This document shows, piece by piece, positions 1 to 7,492 of a stretch of DNA of 23,082 nucleotides (positions within the stretch are counted from its first letter, which is position 1; every line of letters begins with the position of its first letter). Location of the stretch: NCBI GenBank assembly GCA_002353285.1, contig DEJJ01000012.1, positions 1 to 23,082 on the forward strand. The letters run 5' to 3'. The notes below the pieces were generated by a model. It was not told the DNA's origin. It searched no databases and was given only the letters and a program-made list of their open reading frames with translations. The stretch is from Porphyromonadaceae bacterium UBA2751. GTDB lineage: Bacteria > Bacteroidota > Bacteroidia > Bacteroidales > Muribaculaceae. The translations under genes were made by a program, and so were the position numbers.

Positions 1-44
1 GTCGGTTCCTTTTCAGTCATTTTCCCATGCCGCGAGGTTGCTTC
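1..44. repeat. REP-family element, truncated at window edge (copy A)
   Basis: The first 19 bases are the exact reverse complement of the left part of the 31-nt REP hairpin found at 7333, 7377, 8498 and 11520. The bases that follow (TTCCC, then GCGAGGTT at about 32-39) match the flank that follows the hairpin in the other copies. The rest of the hairpin lies outside the window. Confidence 0.75.
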
Positions 45-155
45 ATTAGCCCGGAGCACAAAAAAAATGCTACATTGAGCACTGATTCAACGTTAATTTT
101 AATTAAGCAGTGGGGCAAATGCCGCTCTCATGCCATGATTTTGAAATTTTATATT

Positions 156-163
156 TATCTTTG
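156..163 (+). promoter_or_regulatory. Candidate Bacteroidota -7 box for the DUF2723 gene
   Basis: TATCTTTG matches the Bacteroidota -7 consensus TAnnTTTG and lies 53 bases before the ATG at 217. The nearest upstream TTTG (140-143) is only 12 bases away instead of about 19, so the -33 element is not convincing. Confidence 0.45.
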
Positions 164-216
164 TCGGTTATTTAAGAAATTACATAGCGATTATAATAAA
201 CATCTAAACCAGTAAG

Positions 217-3200
217 ATGAAGAAATACAACATTATCAACAACACGCTGGGCTGGCTGGTGTTCCTGGTGGCTATGGTCACCTACATGCTCACCATCGAG
301 CCAACAGCGAGCTTCTGGGACTGCCCAGAATTCATTGCACAAGGTTACAAACTCGAAATTGGCCACCCACCCGGCAACCCCATGTTCATCCTCGCGGCAC
401 GATTTGCCGCCAACTTTGCCGGTGGCGACGTGGCTGCTGTGTCGAAGTGTGTCAACGCCATGTCGGCACTGCTGAGTGCAGCCACCATCCTGCTGCTGTT
501 CTGGACTATCACCCACCTGGTTAAGAAACTGGTGGTAAAGGACGACGAGAACATCTCCCTCGCTCAGTACATCGCCATCATGGGCAGCGGCCTGTGTGGC
601 GCGCTGGCCTACGCCTGGAGCGACACCTTCTGGTTCTCGGCTGTCGAGGCCGAGGTCTATGCCTTCTCCTCGTTCTGCACAGCGCTGGTGTTCTGGCTCA
701 TCCTCAAGTGGGAGAATCGTGCCAGCAGCCCCAGCAGCGACCGCTACTTGATTCTCATTGCCTACGTCTTTGGCGTGTCGCTGGGTGTGCACTTGCTCAA
801 CCTGCTGGCAATTCCCGCCATCGCATTGATATTCTACTATCGCCGAGCTGGCGAGAGCACTGCCAAGGGCTCGCTCATCACGCTGCTCATCTCGTTTGTC
901 ATCATCGTGCTCATCCTCTACGGACTGGAGCCTGGATTCATCGAGATGTCGGGCTACTTCGAGCGATTCTTTGTCAACACCCTGCACATGAGCTACAACA
1001 GCGGCGTGCTCGTCTACGCTCTGCTGCTGCTCGCTGTCATGGCATGGGCACTGTGGGAGCTGTACCGCAACAAGAGCGACATGCTCAAGCGCCTCTCGGT
1101 GTTCCTGAGCGTTGTGCTCTCGGGCATGCTCATGATCACCGACACCATGTGGTTTCCACTCATCCTCATCATCGCACTGGGCGTCTACCTCTTTGGCTTT
1201 GCCAAGAAGCTCTCGCCACGACTCTACAGCAACGCCATCCTGTGCATGATGATGATTTTCATCGGTTTCTCGAGCTACGCGCTAGTGCTCATCCGCAGCA
1301 ACGCCAATCTGCCGCTCGACGAGAACTCGCCCAACAGCCCATTCGCGCTCACCAGCTACCTGAGCCGCGACCAGTATGGCAAGTCGCCACTGCTCTACGG
1401 CAACACCGTGTTCTCGCCTGTGCTGCGCAATTCCGACGGCAAGCCCATCATGAACGAGGGCCAGCACCGCTACACTCGTGTGGTGAAAACCGAGGAAGGC
1501 CAGCCCAACGAGTACATCGACCTGGGCCCCAACGAGACTCCTAAATACGCTCCCCAGACCGAGATGCTGTTCCCACGCATCCACAGCAGCGCCCACGCTC
1601 AAGACTATGCCAGCCTGCTGGGCGAGGACGTAGTGGGACAGCCTGTTGATGCCACTGTCTTTGTCGACGACAATGGCAACTCCTTGCAGTCCACTCAGGT
1701 GAACGTGCCCACTTTCAGCGAGAACCTCTCGTTCTTCTTCAGCTATCAGCTCAACTTCATGTACTGGCGCTATTTCATGTGGAACTTCGCCGGACGTCAG
1801 AACGACATCCAGAGCAACGGGCCTGGCGACGTGACGCGAGGCAACTGGATCTCAGGCTTCTCGTTCATCGACAACCCACGACTGGGCGACCAGCAGTTCC
1901 TGCCCGACGACTACGGCACTGGCAACAAGGGCCACAACGTATTCTTCATGCTGCCATTGCTGCTGGGCATCATCGGCCTGCTGTGGCAAGCTTTTGCTGG
2001 CAAGAAGGGCATCGAGCAGTTCTGGGTAGTATTCTTCCTCTTCTTCATGACGGGCATCGCCATTGTGATGTACCTGAATCAGACTCCCAACCAGCCGCGC
2101 GAGCGTGACTATGCCTACGCTGGCTCGTTCTACGCCTACGCCATCTGGATTGGCATGGGCATCGCGGCACTGTGGCGCTGCGCCATGCACTTCATCAGCA
2201 AGAAGAAGGATAGTAACGACGAGGCGCAAGCCAAGAAGGGAGGCATTGCCACAGCAATGGCCGCCATCGCTGCCATCATTGGCATCGTGGTGCCACTGCA
2301 GATGGTGAGCCAAACCTGGGACGATCACGACCGCTCGGGACGCTACTGTGCCCGCGACTTTGGCGAGAACTACCTGCAGAGCATCGACAAGGATGCTATC
2401 ATCTTCTGCAACGGCGACAACGACACCTTCCCGCTGTGGTATCTGCAAGAGGTGGAAGGCGTGCGAACCGATGTGCGTGCCGTCAACCTGAGCTACCTTG
2501 CCACCGACTGGTACATAGCTCAAATGCAGCGTGCTTCCTACGAAAGCAAGCCACTGCCCATGCACGCCACTCCGCTCACCTATGCCTACGATAAGCGCAT
2601 GTATGGCTACATAGCCGAGGGCATTACCAACCCCAACCCTGTCACTGCCGACGAGCTGTTCAAGAACTACTACAACGACGACACCTATCGCAACAACAGC
2701 TACGGTGAGCCCATGTTTACCAACTCTAAGGTCATCATCCCTGCCAACGTCGACGCTGCTGTCAAGGCTGGAGTCATCCCCGAGACCATGCGCGACCTGG
2801 CCAGCGACTCTATCGTCATCGACCTCGCAGCAGCATCGGGAGGCGGCATGAGTGCAAGCCAAACCATGATTATCGACCTCATCTCGAGCAGCATCGCTCA
2901 AGGATGGAAGCGACCCGTCTACTTCGCCTCTACTATCCCCGAGAGCCTCTTCATGGGATTCTCGCCCTACATGCTCAACACTGGCATGGCCTACCAAGTC
3001 ACTCCCGTCTTCACTCCTGCCGATGCTCAGCAGGATAAGCCTTGCAACACCGACAAGATGTACGACATCGTCACCAAGAAGTTCAAGTGGGGCGGACTCG
3101 ACAAGGCTAAGCCTGGCAGCATCTACCTCGACGAGACTGTGATTCGCATGGTGACTACCACTCGCAGCGCTATGTTCTCGCTCGCCGACGCTCTCGCCAT

Positions 3201-3780
3201 CGAGGGCGACAAGGCTCTTGAGGCTGGCGACCAGGCACGTGCCACCGAGCGCTACAACAAGGCACTCAAGGTGCTCAACCTCATGACTGAGAAACTGCCT
3301 GTCGAGGCTTGTCCTTATCAGGGTGGCCTTGGACTGTATGTGGCACAAACCTATGCCAACATTGGCGCCAACGGCAACATCAAGGCTGCTACCGAGCAGG
3401 CTAAGAAGCTCGCCGAGAGCGAACTAATGCGCTACGCTAAGTATGCCATCTACTACGAGAGCCTCGTTGAGCAAGGGCTCGACGACCGCATGTCGCAAGG
3501 CGACCTCGCTGTCGTGCACCAGCTCATCCCCGCCATCTTCGAGGTTTACCGCAAGGCCGACCCCAATGGCATCAACAAGCTCATCAGCAAGTTCAAGAGC
3601 ATCACCGTGGCAGGTAAGGCCATCTCGCCCGAAATGCTACAGGCTCTCACCATGAGCTACGACGAGCGCGAGAAGATCATGCAAGCTCAGCAGGCTCAAG
3701 ATGCACAGCAGGCTGCTGCCCAGGCTGCTGCAGCCCCCGACCAGCAGCAGGCATTCTCTCTCGACAGTTTTGCTCAGTAA
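217..3780 (+). CDS. DUF2723 family membrane protein (GT-C/GT117-like glycosyltransferase)
   Basis: A 1187-residue multi-pass membrane protein of the DUF2723 family, common in Bacteroidota and resembling protein O-mannosyltransferase-type GT-C enzymes. After the first membrane helix (about residues 11-27) comes the family motif around residues 33-55 (SFWDCPEFI, then GHPPGNPMF), with Asp35, Glu38 and His50 as likely active-site residues on the periplasmic side. Hydrophobic helices continue to about residue 365 and return at about 575-690. The C-terminal half from about 720 looks soluble and may contain TPR-like helices near 990-1110. The last 35 residues are rich in Gln and Ala. From the family, a role in transferring sugar from a lipid-linked donor is plausible, but substrate and acceptor cannot be read from the sequence. 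A REP hairpin follows the stop, so it is probably a separate transcript from the deacetylase. Confidence 0.9.
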   Translation: MKKYNIINNTLGWLVFLVAMVTYMLTIEPTASFWDCPEFIAQGYKLEIGHPPGNPMFILAARFAANFAGGDVAAVSKCVNAMSALLSAATILLLFWTITHLVKKLVVKDDENISLAQYIAIMGSGLCGALAYAWSDTFWFSAVEAEVYAFSSFCTALVFWLILKWENRASSPSSDRYLILIAYVFGVSLGVHLLNLLAIPAIALIFYYRRAGESTAKGSLITLLISFVIIVLILYGLEPGFIEMSGYFERFFVNTLHMSYNSGVLVYALLLLAVMAWALWELYRNKSDMLKRLSVFLSVVLSGMLMITDTMWFPLILIIALGVYLFGFAKKLSPRLYSNAILCMMMIFIGFSSYALVLIRSNANLPLDENSPNSPFALTSYLSRDQYGKSPLLYGNTVFSPVLRNSDGKPIMNEGQHRYTRVVKTEEGQPNEYIDLGPNETPKYAPQTEMLFPRIHSSAHAQDYASLLGEDVVGQPVDATVFVDDNGNSLQSTQVNVPTFSENLSFFFSYQLNFMYWRYFMWNFAGRQNDIQSNGPGDVTRGNWISGFSFIDNPRLGDQQFLPDDYGTGNKGHNVFFMLPLLLGIIGLLWQAFAGKKGIEQFWVVFFLFFMTGIAIVMYLNQTPNQPRERDYAYAGSFYAYAIWIGMGIAALWRCAMHFISKKKDSNDEAQAKKGGIATAMAAIAAIIGIVVPLQMVSQTWDDHDRSGRYCARDFGENYLQSIDKDAIIFCNGDNDTFPLWYLQEVEGVRTDVRAVNLSYLATDWYIAQMQRASYESKPLPMHATPLTYAYDKRMYGYIAEGITNPNPVTADELFKNYYNDDTYRNNSYGEPMFTNSKVIIPANVDAAVKAGVIPETMRDLASDSIVIDLAAASGGGMSASQTMIIDLISSSIAQGWKRPVYFASTIPESLFMGFSPYMLNTGMAYQVTPVFTPADAQQDKPCNTDKMYDIVTKKFKWGGLDKAKPGSIYLDETVIRMVTTTRSAMFSLADALAIEGDKALEAGDQARATERYNKALKVLNLMTEKLPVEACPYQGGLGLYVAQTYANIGANGNIKAATEQAKKLAESELMRYAKYAIYYESLVEQGLDDRMSQGDLAVVHQLIPAIFEVYRKADPNGINKLISKFKSITVAGKAISPEMLQALTMSYDEREKIMQAQQAQDAQQAAAQAAAAPDQQQAFSLDSFAQ

Positions 3781-3811
3781 TTTTTAACTCACACAAGTGT
3801 CCTCAATGGAA

Positions 3812-3842
3812 TGTCCTCAAAGGGACGGTTCTTTTGAGGACA
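3812..3842. repeat. REP-family hairpin, second stem type
   Basis: A 31-nt palindrome with a perfect 10-bp stem (TGTCCTCAAA paired with TTTGAGGACA) and an 11-nt loop GGGACGGTTCT. It sits between the DUF2723 and deacetylase genes. A half copy (GTGTCCTCAA) precedes it at 3797-3806. The loop core matches the 7333-type REP read on the opposite strand, although the stem bases differ. It could also work as an intergenic transcription barrier. Confidence 0.8.
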
Positions 3843-3858
3843 CTTAACTATTATCGCG

Positions 3859-4482
3859 ATGTTAATCGAACGACCACCACTGCTTTACCGCATGCTTTTC
3901 CCCGAGACCATTTGGCGACTGCCCAAGCGGGAAAAGACGGTGTATCTCACCTTTGACGACGGACCCATCCCCGAGGTCACGCCATGGGTGCTCGACACGC
4001 TCGACCACTATGGCGTGAAGGCCACATTCTTCATGGTGGGCGACAATGTGGCTCGCAACCCTCACCTGCTCGACGAGGTGAGGCAACGGGGGCACAGCGT
4101 GGGCAACCACACCATGAACCACCTGCAGGGCGCTCACGTGACCACTCGCACCTATCTGCACAACGTGTTCCGAGCTCACGAGCTCATTGGCTCAACTCTG
4201 TTCCGACCACCGCACGGACTGCTGCGATGGGCGCAGAGCAAGGTGCTGCGAGGACGATTTTCAATCATCATGTACGACCTCGTCACGCGCGACTACAGCA
4301 AGAAGCTACAACCCGAGCAGGTGCTGGCCAACGTGAAGCGCTACGCCCGCAACGGCTCCATCATCGTCTTTCACGACTCGCTCAAGGCCGAGCACAACAT
4401 GAAGTGGGCACTGCCGCGAGCCATCGAGTGGCTGCAGCAGCAAGGCTACAACTTCGCCACAATAGGACCTAAACAACCATAA
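3859..4482 (+). CDS. Polysaccharide deacetylase family protein (NodB homology domain)
   Basis: A 207-residue carbohydrate esterase family 4-type protein, essentially only the NodB domain. Visible motifs in order are TFDDGP at 31-36 (catalytic and metal-binding Asp), NHTMNH at 83-88 (two metal-binding His), RPPHG at 116-120, Asp140 within the MYDLVTRD segment, and FHDS at 171-174 (catalytic His). All catalytic positions look intact. CE4 enzymes remove N- or O-acetyl groups from peptidoglycan, chitin-like polymers or other cell-envelope polysaccharide; the substrate here is unknown. No clear signal peptide is present, so it may be cytoplasmic or anchored by its N-terminus. It is 20 nt upstream of queG and probably cotranscribed with it. 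It starts only 16 nt after a REP hairpin. Confidence 0.9.
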   Translation: MLIERPPLLYRMLFPETIWRLPKREKTVYLTFDDGPIPEVTPWVLDTLDHYGVKATFFMVGDNVARNPHLLDEVRQRGHSVGNHTMNHLQGAHVTTRTYLHNVFRAHELIGSTLFRPPHGLLRWAQSKVLRGRFSIIMYDLVTRDYSKKLQPEQVLANVKRYARNGSIIVFHDSLKAEHNMKWALPRAIEWLQQQGYNFATIGPKQP

Positions 4483-4502
4483 CTTAAAACCATAATTATT
4501 AA

Positions 4503-5420
4503 ATGGATAGCGCTCACATCAAGCTCATGGCAAGCAATCTGGGTTTCGATGCCTGTGGCATCGCCAGGGTGCATCGCATCGACAGCGAGGCACAGCAGCG
4601 CTACACCTCATGGCTCGACAGCGGCAAGAACGGATGCATGCAGTGGGCAACCAACCACCAGCAACTGCGCGAGGACCCGCAACTGCTGCTCGAGGGAGCA
4701 CACAGCGTGATTGTGGTGGCGATGAACTACTATCCACAAGTGTTCCAGCCCAGTGAAGCACCTCAACTGGCCTACTATGCCCTGGGACGCGACTACCACG
4801 AGGTAGTGAAGCAACGGCTATGGAAGCTGGCCGAGGCCATCGAGCAAGAAACGGGATGCAAGTCGAGGGCTTGTGTCGACTCGGCACCGCTGCGCGAGCG
4901 ATACTGGGCGCAACAGGCGGGCGTGGGGTTCATTGGCCTCAACAACCAGCTCATCATCCCTGGCCGTGGCTCGTTCTTCTTCCTGGGAGTGCTGCTAACC
5001 ACCCTTGAACTCGACCCCGACGAGCCTTGCCACGACCAGTGCCTGCAATGTGGTGCCTGCGAGCGGGCTTGCCCCACTGGAGCTCTGCACTGCGGCGACA
5101 CTGTCGACGCACGGCTGTGCCTCTCGTGCCTCACCATTGAGCAACGCGGCGACCTGCCACAGTGGGTGCAAGGCGTGATTGGCAACCACCTCTACGGCTG
5201 CGACGAGTGCCAGCTGTGCTGCCCTCACAACAAGGCGGCAGTACCCACCACCATCCCCGAGTTCCAGCCCAAGCCCGAGCTCCTCAATCTCACACTCGAC
5301 GATGTCCTCAACATGACTCAAGAGCAGTTCAGCAGCATCTTCGCTCATAGCGCTGTCAAGCGCACCAAGCTCGATGGACTAAAGCGAAACGCTCTCCTGA
5401 TCAAGAACAGTAAAAAATGA
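4503..5420 (+). CDS. queG: Epoxyqueuosine reductase QueG
   Basis: A 305-residue protein matching QueG, which reduces epoxyqueuosine to queuosine in the tRNA wobble position using cobalamin and two [4Fe-4S] clusters. The cluster ligands are visible: C180-x2-C183-x2-C186-x3-C190 for the first, with C206, C209, C233, C236, C239 and C240 supplying the second cluster and additional positions. The VDSAPLRER stretch (125-133) holds the conserved catalytic-site Asp. The N-terminal GFDACGIAR segment is typical of the family. Length is slightly short compared with enzymes carrying C-terminal HEAT-like repeats, a variation known in the family. It is followed after 3 nt by the hydrolase gene, suggesting one transcript with no obvious functional link. 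It is cytoplasmic. Confidence 0.95.
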   Translation: MDSAHIKLMASNLGFDACGIARVHRIDSEAQQRYTSWLDSGKNGCMQWATNHQQLREDPQLLLEGAHSVIVVAMNYYPQVFQPSEAPQLAYYALGRDYHEVVKQRLWKLAEAIEQETGCKSRACVDSAPLRERYWAQQAGVGFIGLNNQLIIPGRGSFFFLGVLLTTLELDPDEPCHDQCLQCGACERACPTGALHCGDTVDARLCLSCLTIEQRGDLPQWVQGVIGNHLYGCDECQLCCPHNKAAVPTTIPEFQPKPELLNLTLDDVLNMTQEQFSSIFAHSAVKRTKLDGLKRNALLIKNSKK

Positions 5421-5423
5421 ATT

Positions 5424-6248
5424 ATGAAAAAAGCACTATTCCTCTCGATAATAATGCTGGCAGCAGCCATCGCAGCACATGCTCAGCAAGGTCAAGTGGC
5501 GGCAATGCGGGGCAAGGTGCCCGATAGCTACAACTTTTGGCTATATGCCCCTAACGAGTACTACGACTACCCCAACGACCTGTTCCCAGTGGTAATCTTC
5601 ATGCATGGGCAGAGCCTGTGTGGCAACGACATGAACCGCTCCCGTCGCTATGGCGTGCTCGACGCTCTCGACATGGGCCTGCATCTCGAGGCTCTGGTCA
5701 TCACACCACAAAACCCTGGAGGCAGCTGGAAGCCCGAGAAAATCGACCGCATCCTCGAGTGGGTTTTCGACAACTACCGCGCCGACCGTTGCAAGGTCTA
5801 CGTCATCGGCATGAGCCTGGGAGGCTACGGCACTCTCGACTTCGTGGGCACCTATCCTCACAAGGTCGCAGCGGCGATGGCACTGTGTGGCGGCTGTTCA
5901 CTGCGCGACCTGCAGCCACTGGGCGACTTGCCGCTGTGGATTCTCCACGGCACTGCCGACCGTGCCATCCCCATCTCCGAGTCCAAGAAAGTGGTCAGCG
6001 CACTGCAAGAGGACGACAACGACCACCTGCTGCGCTACGACTGGCTCACGGGGGCCTCGCACGGACGCCTGGCACGCATCTTCTACCTCAAGCAGGTCTA
6101 CGACTGGTTCTTCCAGCACGACAAGCAGCGCAATCCTCACGAGGTTAACCGCGACTACAGCATCACCCTCGACGACATGGCCGATGCCTACAGGATGCTC
6201 AACACCCGCGGCGGCAGCATCACCACAGTGGGCCACCTCGACCCTTAA
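5424..6248 (+). CDS. Secreted alpha/beta hydrolase (esterase/phospholipase-like)
   Basis: A 274-residue protein with a signal peptide (residues 1-20, ending AAAIAAHA) and an alpha/beta hydrolase fold. HGQS at 61-64 fits the oxyanion-hole strand, GMSLGGYG at 129-136 is the nucleophile elbow (Ser131), Asp179 in HGTADR is the likely acid, and His213 in GASHG the catalytic base, so the triad appears complete. This arrangement is typical of the small secreted esterase group annotated as phospholipase/carboxylesterase or prolyl-oligopeptidase-like. The substrate, perhaps an acylated glycan given the neighbouring deacetylase, is inference only. It lies 3 nt after queG and is probably the last gene of that operon; the next gene has its own leader. 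Confidence 0.85.
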   Translation: MKKALFLSIIMLAAAIAAHAQQGQVAAMRGKVPDSYNFWLYAPNEYYDYPNDLFPVVIFMHGQSLCGNDMNRSRRYGVLDALDMGLHLEALVITPQNPGGSWKPEKIDRILEWVFDNYRADRCKVYVIGMSLGGYGTLDFVGTYPHKVAAAMALCGGCSLRDLQPLGDLPLWILHGTADRAIPISESKKVVSALQEDDNDHLLRYDWLTGASHGRLARIFYLKQVYDWFFQHDKQRNPHEVNRDYSITLDDMADAYRMLNTRGGSITTVGHLDP

Positions 6249-6369
6249 AGCAGCATCCTCTTTTAAAACCACTCGCAAGCTTTCTTTTTTTTTACATTCT
6301 GGTGAGATACCTTGCCACGACACAATTGTTAAAATCTTCATTTTATTATGAAGTTATAATTATAATAAC

Positions 6370-6416
6370 TAATTTTGCACTACCAAAATAGGTTGTAAAT
6401 CTAAAAACGAGAGGAG
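6370..6416 (+). promoter_or_regulatory. Candidate -7 box and Shine-Dalgarno for the exonuclease gene
   Basis: TAATTTTG at 6370-6377 fits TAnnTTTG. GAGGAG at 6411-6416 is an unusually good Shine-Dalgarno for this window. It ends 6 nt before the TTG at 6423 and supports that start codon. No clear -33 TTTG is seen at the right distance. Confidence 0.5.
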
Positions 6417-6422
6417 AAACAA

Positions 6423-7067
6423 TTGAAGATTTCTATTGATAAAGCAGCTATACAACGCATGCCGCAGGTGATGTTCCCAGGCGACATTCATGTCATTGAC
6501 TCAATCTATCACGTCAATGAGGCTGTCAACGTGCTCAAGCACTACGACCTCGTGGGATTCGACACCGAGACCAGGCCATCGTTCCGCAAGGGAGTCGTGC
6601 ACAAGACGGCACTCATCCAAATCTCCACTCCCCACGAGTGCTTCCTCTTTCGCTCATGCAAGATAGGCGTGCCAGCAACACTCGCCCAGTACCTCGCCTC
6701 GCCACACTACACCAAGGTGGGGCTCTCGCTGCACGACGACTTCAAGATAATGAGCAAGTTCGACAACTGCGACGAGCCACAAGGATTCATCGACCTCCAA
6801 AACGTGGTGGGCGACTACTGCATCACCGACATCAGCCTCCAGAAAATCTACGCCATCCTCTTCGGCGGCAAGATTGCCAAGGGACAGCAACTCACCAACT
6901 GGGAAGCACCCGAGCTCACCCAAGCACAGCAAAACTACGGCGCAGTCGACGCCTGGGCGTGCCTCAAAATCTACGACTACCTCACCAACGGAAATTTCAA
7001 CCCAAGTCTATCACCATATATCATTAACGAAGATGACAACCAGCAACAAGAAACACAGCAAGATTAA
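6423..7067 (+). CDS. 3'-5' exonuclease, DEDDy type (RNase D-like)
   Basis: A 214-residue single-domain exonuclease. The DEDD acids are visible: FDTET at 46-50 (Asp47, Glu49), LHDDFK at 103-108, and YGAVDAW at 172-178, where Tyr172 and Asp176 give the DEDDy signature. No HRDC domain is present, so it is shorter than classical RNase D and resembles the stand-alone exonuclease-domain proteins common in Bacteroidota. It likely degrades RNA or DNA from the 3' end; which one cannot be told. Translation begins at TTG, chosen because of the GAGGAG upstream and because no ATG precedes the conserved region. The last 35 nt overlap the next gene, so the two are very likely translationally coupled. Confidence 0.88.
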   Translation: MKISIDKAAIQRMPQVMFPGDIHVIDSIYHVNEAVNVLKHYDLVGFDTETRPSFRKGVVHKTALIQISTPHECFLFRSCKIGVPATLAQYLASPHYTKVGLSLHDDFKIMSKFDNCDEPQGFIDLQNVVGDYCITDISLQKIYAILFGGKIAKGQQLTNWEAPELTQAQQNYGAVDAWACLKIYDYLTNGNFNPSLSPYIINEDDNQQQETQQD

Positions 7068-7335
7068 GCGATCAGTAGTATTCCCAATCATTATGCTCGC
7101 CTATCTCATCGCTATGGCATGGATTGGCCGCGACCGCCTTGAGCGAGGAGAGTACCTCTACTACTTCGGCATCATCGGCGTGAGCCTCATCATCATTGTG
7201 CTACTCTACTTCTCACTGCGCAAGAAAGAGCAACTGCGCGAACGCCGCCAGCAGCAGCAAGAAGAAGCCCAATACACCACCTACCAGCAAGAAAAACAAC
7301 AACAAGAAAAACAACAACAAGAAAAACAAAAATGA
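7033..7335 (+). CDS. Small two-helix membrane protein with Gln/Lys-rich tail
   Basis: A 100-residue protein. I start it at the ATG at 7033 because this gives a short basic N-terminus followed directly by two membrane helices (about residues 15-32 and 42-60). A longer reading frame from 6874 only adds sequence overlapping the exonuclease. After the second helix comes a charged, probably cytoplasmic tail that ends in a Gln-Glu-Lys-Gln repeat encoded by three 15-bp DNA units. The stop codon TGA at 7333-7335 is the first three bases of a REP hairpin, so the C-terminus may have been redefined by insertion of that repeat. Function unknown. It overlaps the exonuclease gene by 35 nt. Confidence 0.75.
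   Translation: MTTSNKKHSKIKRSVVFPIIMLAYLIAMAWIGRDRLERGEYLYYFGIIGVSLIIIVLLYFSLRKKEQLRERRQQQQEEAQYTTYQQEKQQQEKQQQEKQK
7288..7332 (+). repeat. In-frame 15-bp tandem repeat, three units
   Basis: Units CAAGAAAAACAACAA at 7288, 7303 and a slightly changed third at 7318 encode repeated Gln-Glu-Lys-Gln-Gln. The array ends exactly where the REP hairpin begins. Being a multiple of three, it can change length without a frameshift. Confidence 0.85.
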
Positions 7336-7363
7336 CTGAAAAGGAACCGACCCCTTTCAGTCA
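7333..7363. repeat. REP-family hairpin (copy B)
   Basis: A 31-nt palindrome with 9-bp stem TGACTGAAA / TTTCAGTCA and a 13-nt loop containing GGAACCGACC. It supplies the stop codon of the small membrane protein. Only the first hairpin of the two-hairpin unit is present; copy C follows 44 nt downstream in the same orientation. Confidence 0.9.
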
Positions 7364-7372
7364 AAAAGTGAG

Positions 7373-7449
7373 AAAGTGACTGAAAAGGAACCGACCCCTT
7401 TCAGTCACTTCCCTCAGCGAGGTTCCCCGTGCCACGGCTCTGCCGTGGC
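7373..7449. repeat. REP-family two-hairpin element, upstream of RAYT (copy C)
   Basis: Contains the 31-nt hairpin at 7377-7407, a linker with GCGAGGTTCCCC, and a second hairpin GCCACGGC-TCT-GCCGTGGC at 7431-7449 (8-bp stem). All 77 nt are identical to 8494-8570 downstream of the transposase. It forms the likely left end of the RAYT unit. Confidence 0.92.
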
Positions 7450-7492
7450 GGTGCATCCCTAATCTTTCTTCTATTTAATTCATCTTTGCAGC

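Noticed and set aside
27..215. A 62-codon frame before the DUF2723 gene
   Set aside because: It overlaps a REP fragment and the candidate promoter, and its peptide has no domain or signal.
594..1544. A 316-codon plus-strand frame inside the DUF2723 gene
   Set aside because: It lies in another frame of a clear gene and is rich in Arg, His and Ala, typical of an out-of-frame shadow.
1852..3348. A 498-codon open frame on the minus strand
   Set aside because: It is antisense to the DUF2723 gene, low in recognisable domains, and explained by the strong third-position bias of that gene.
3812..3842. Simple rho-independent terminator only
   Set aside because: The stem is strong, but the 31-nt length and loop core match the REP family elsewhere and no T-run follows, so a repeat is the better primary label.
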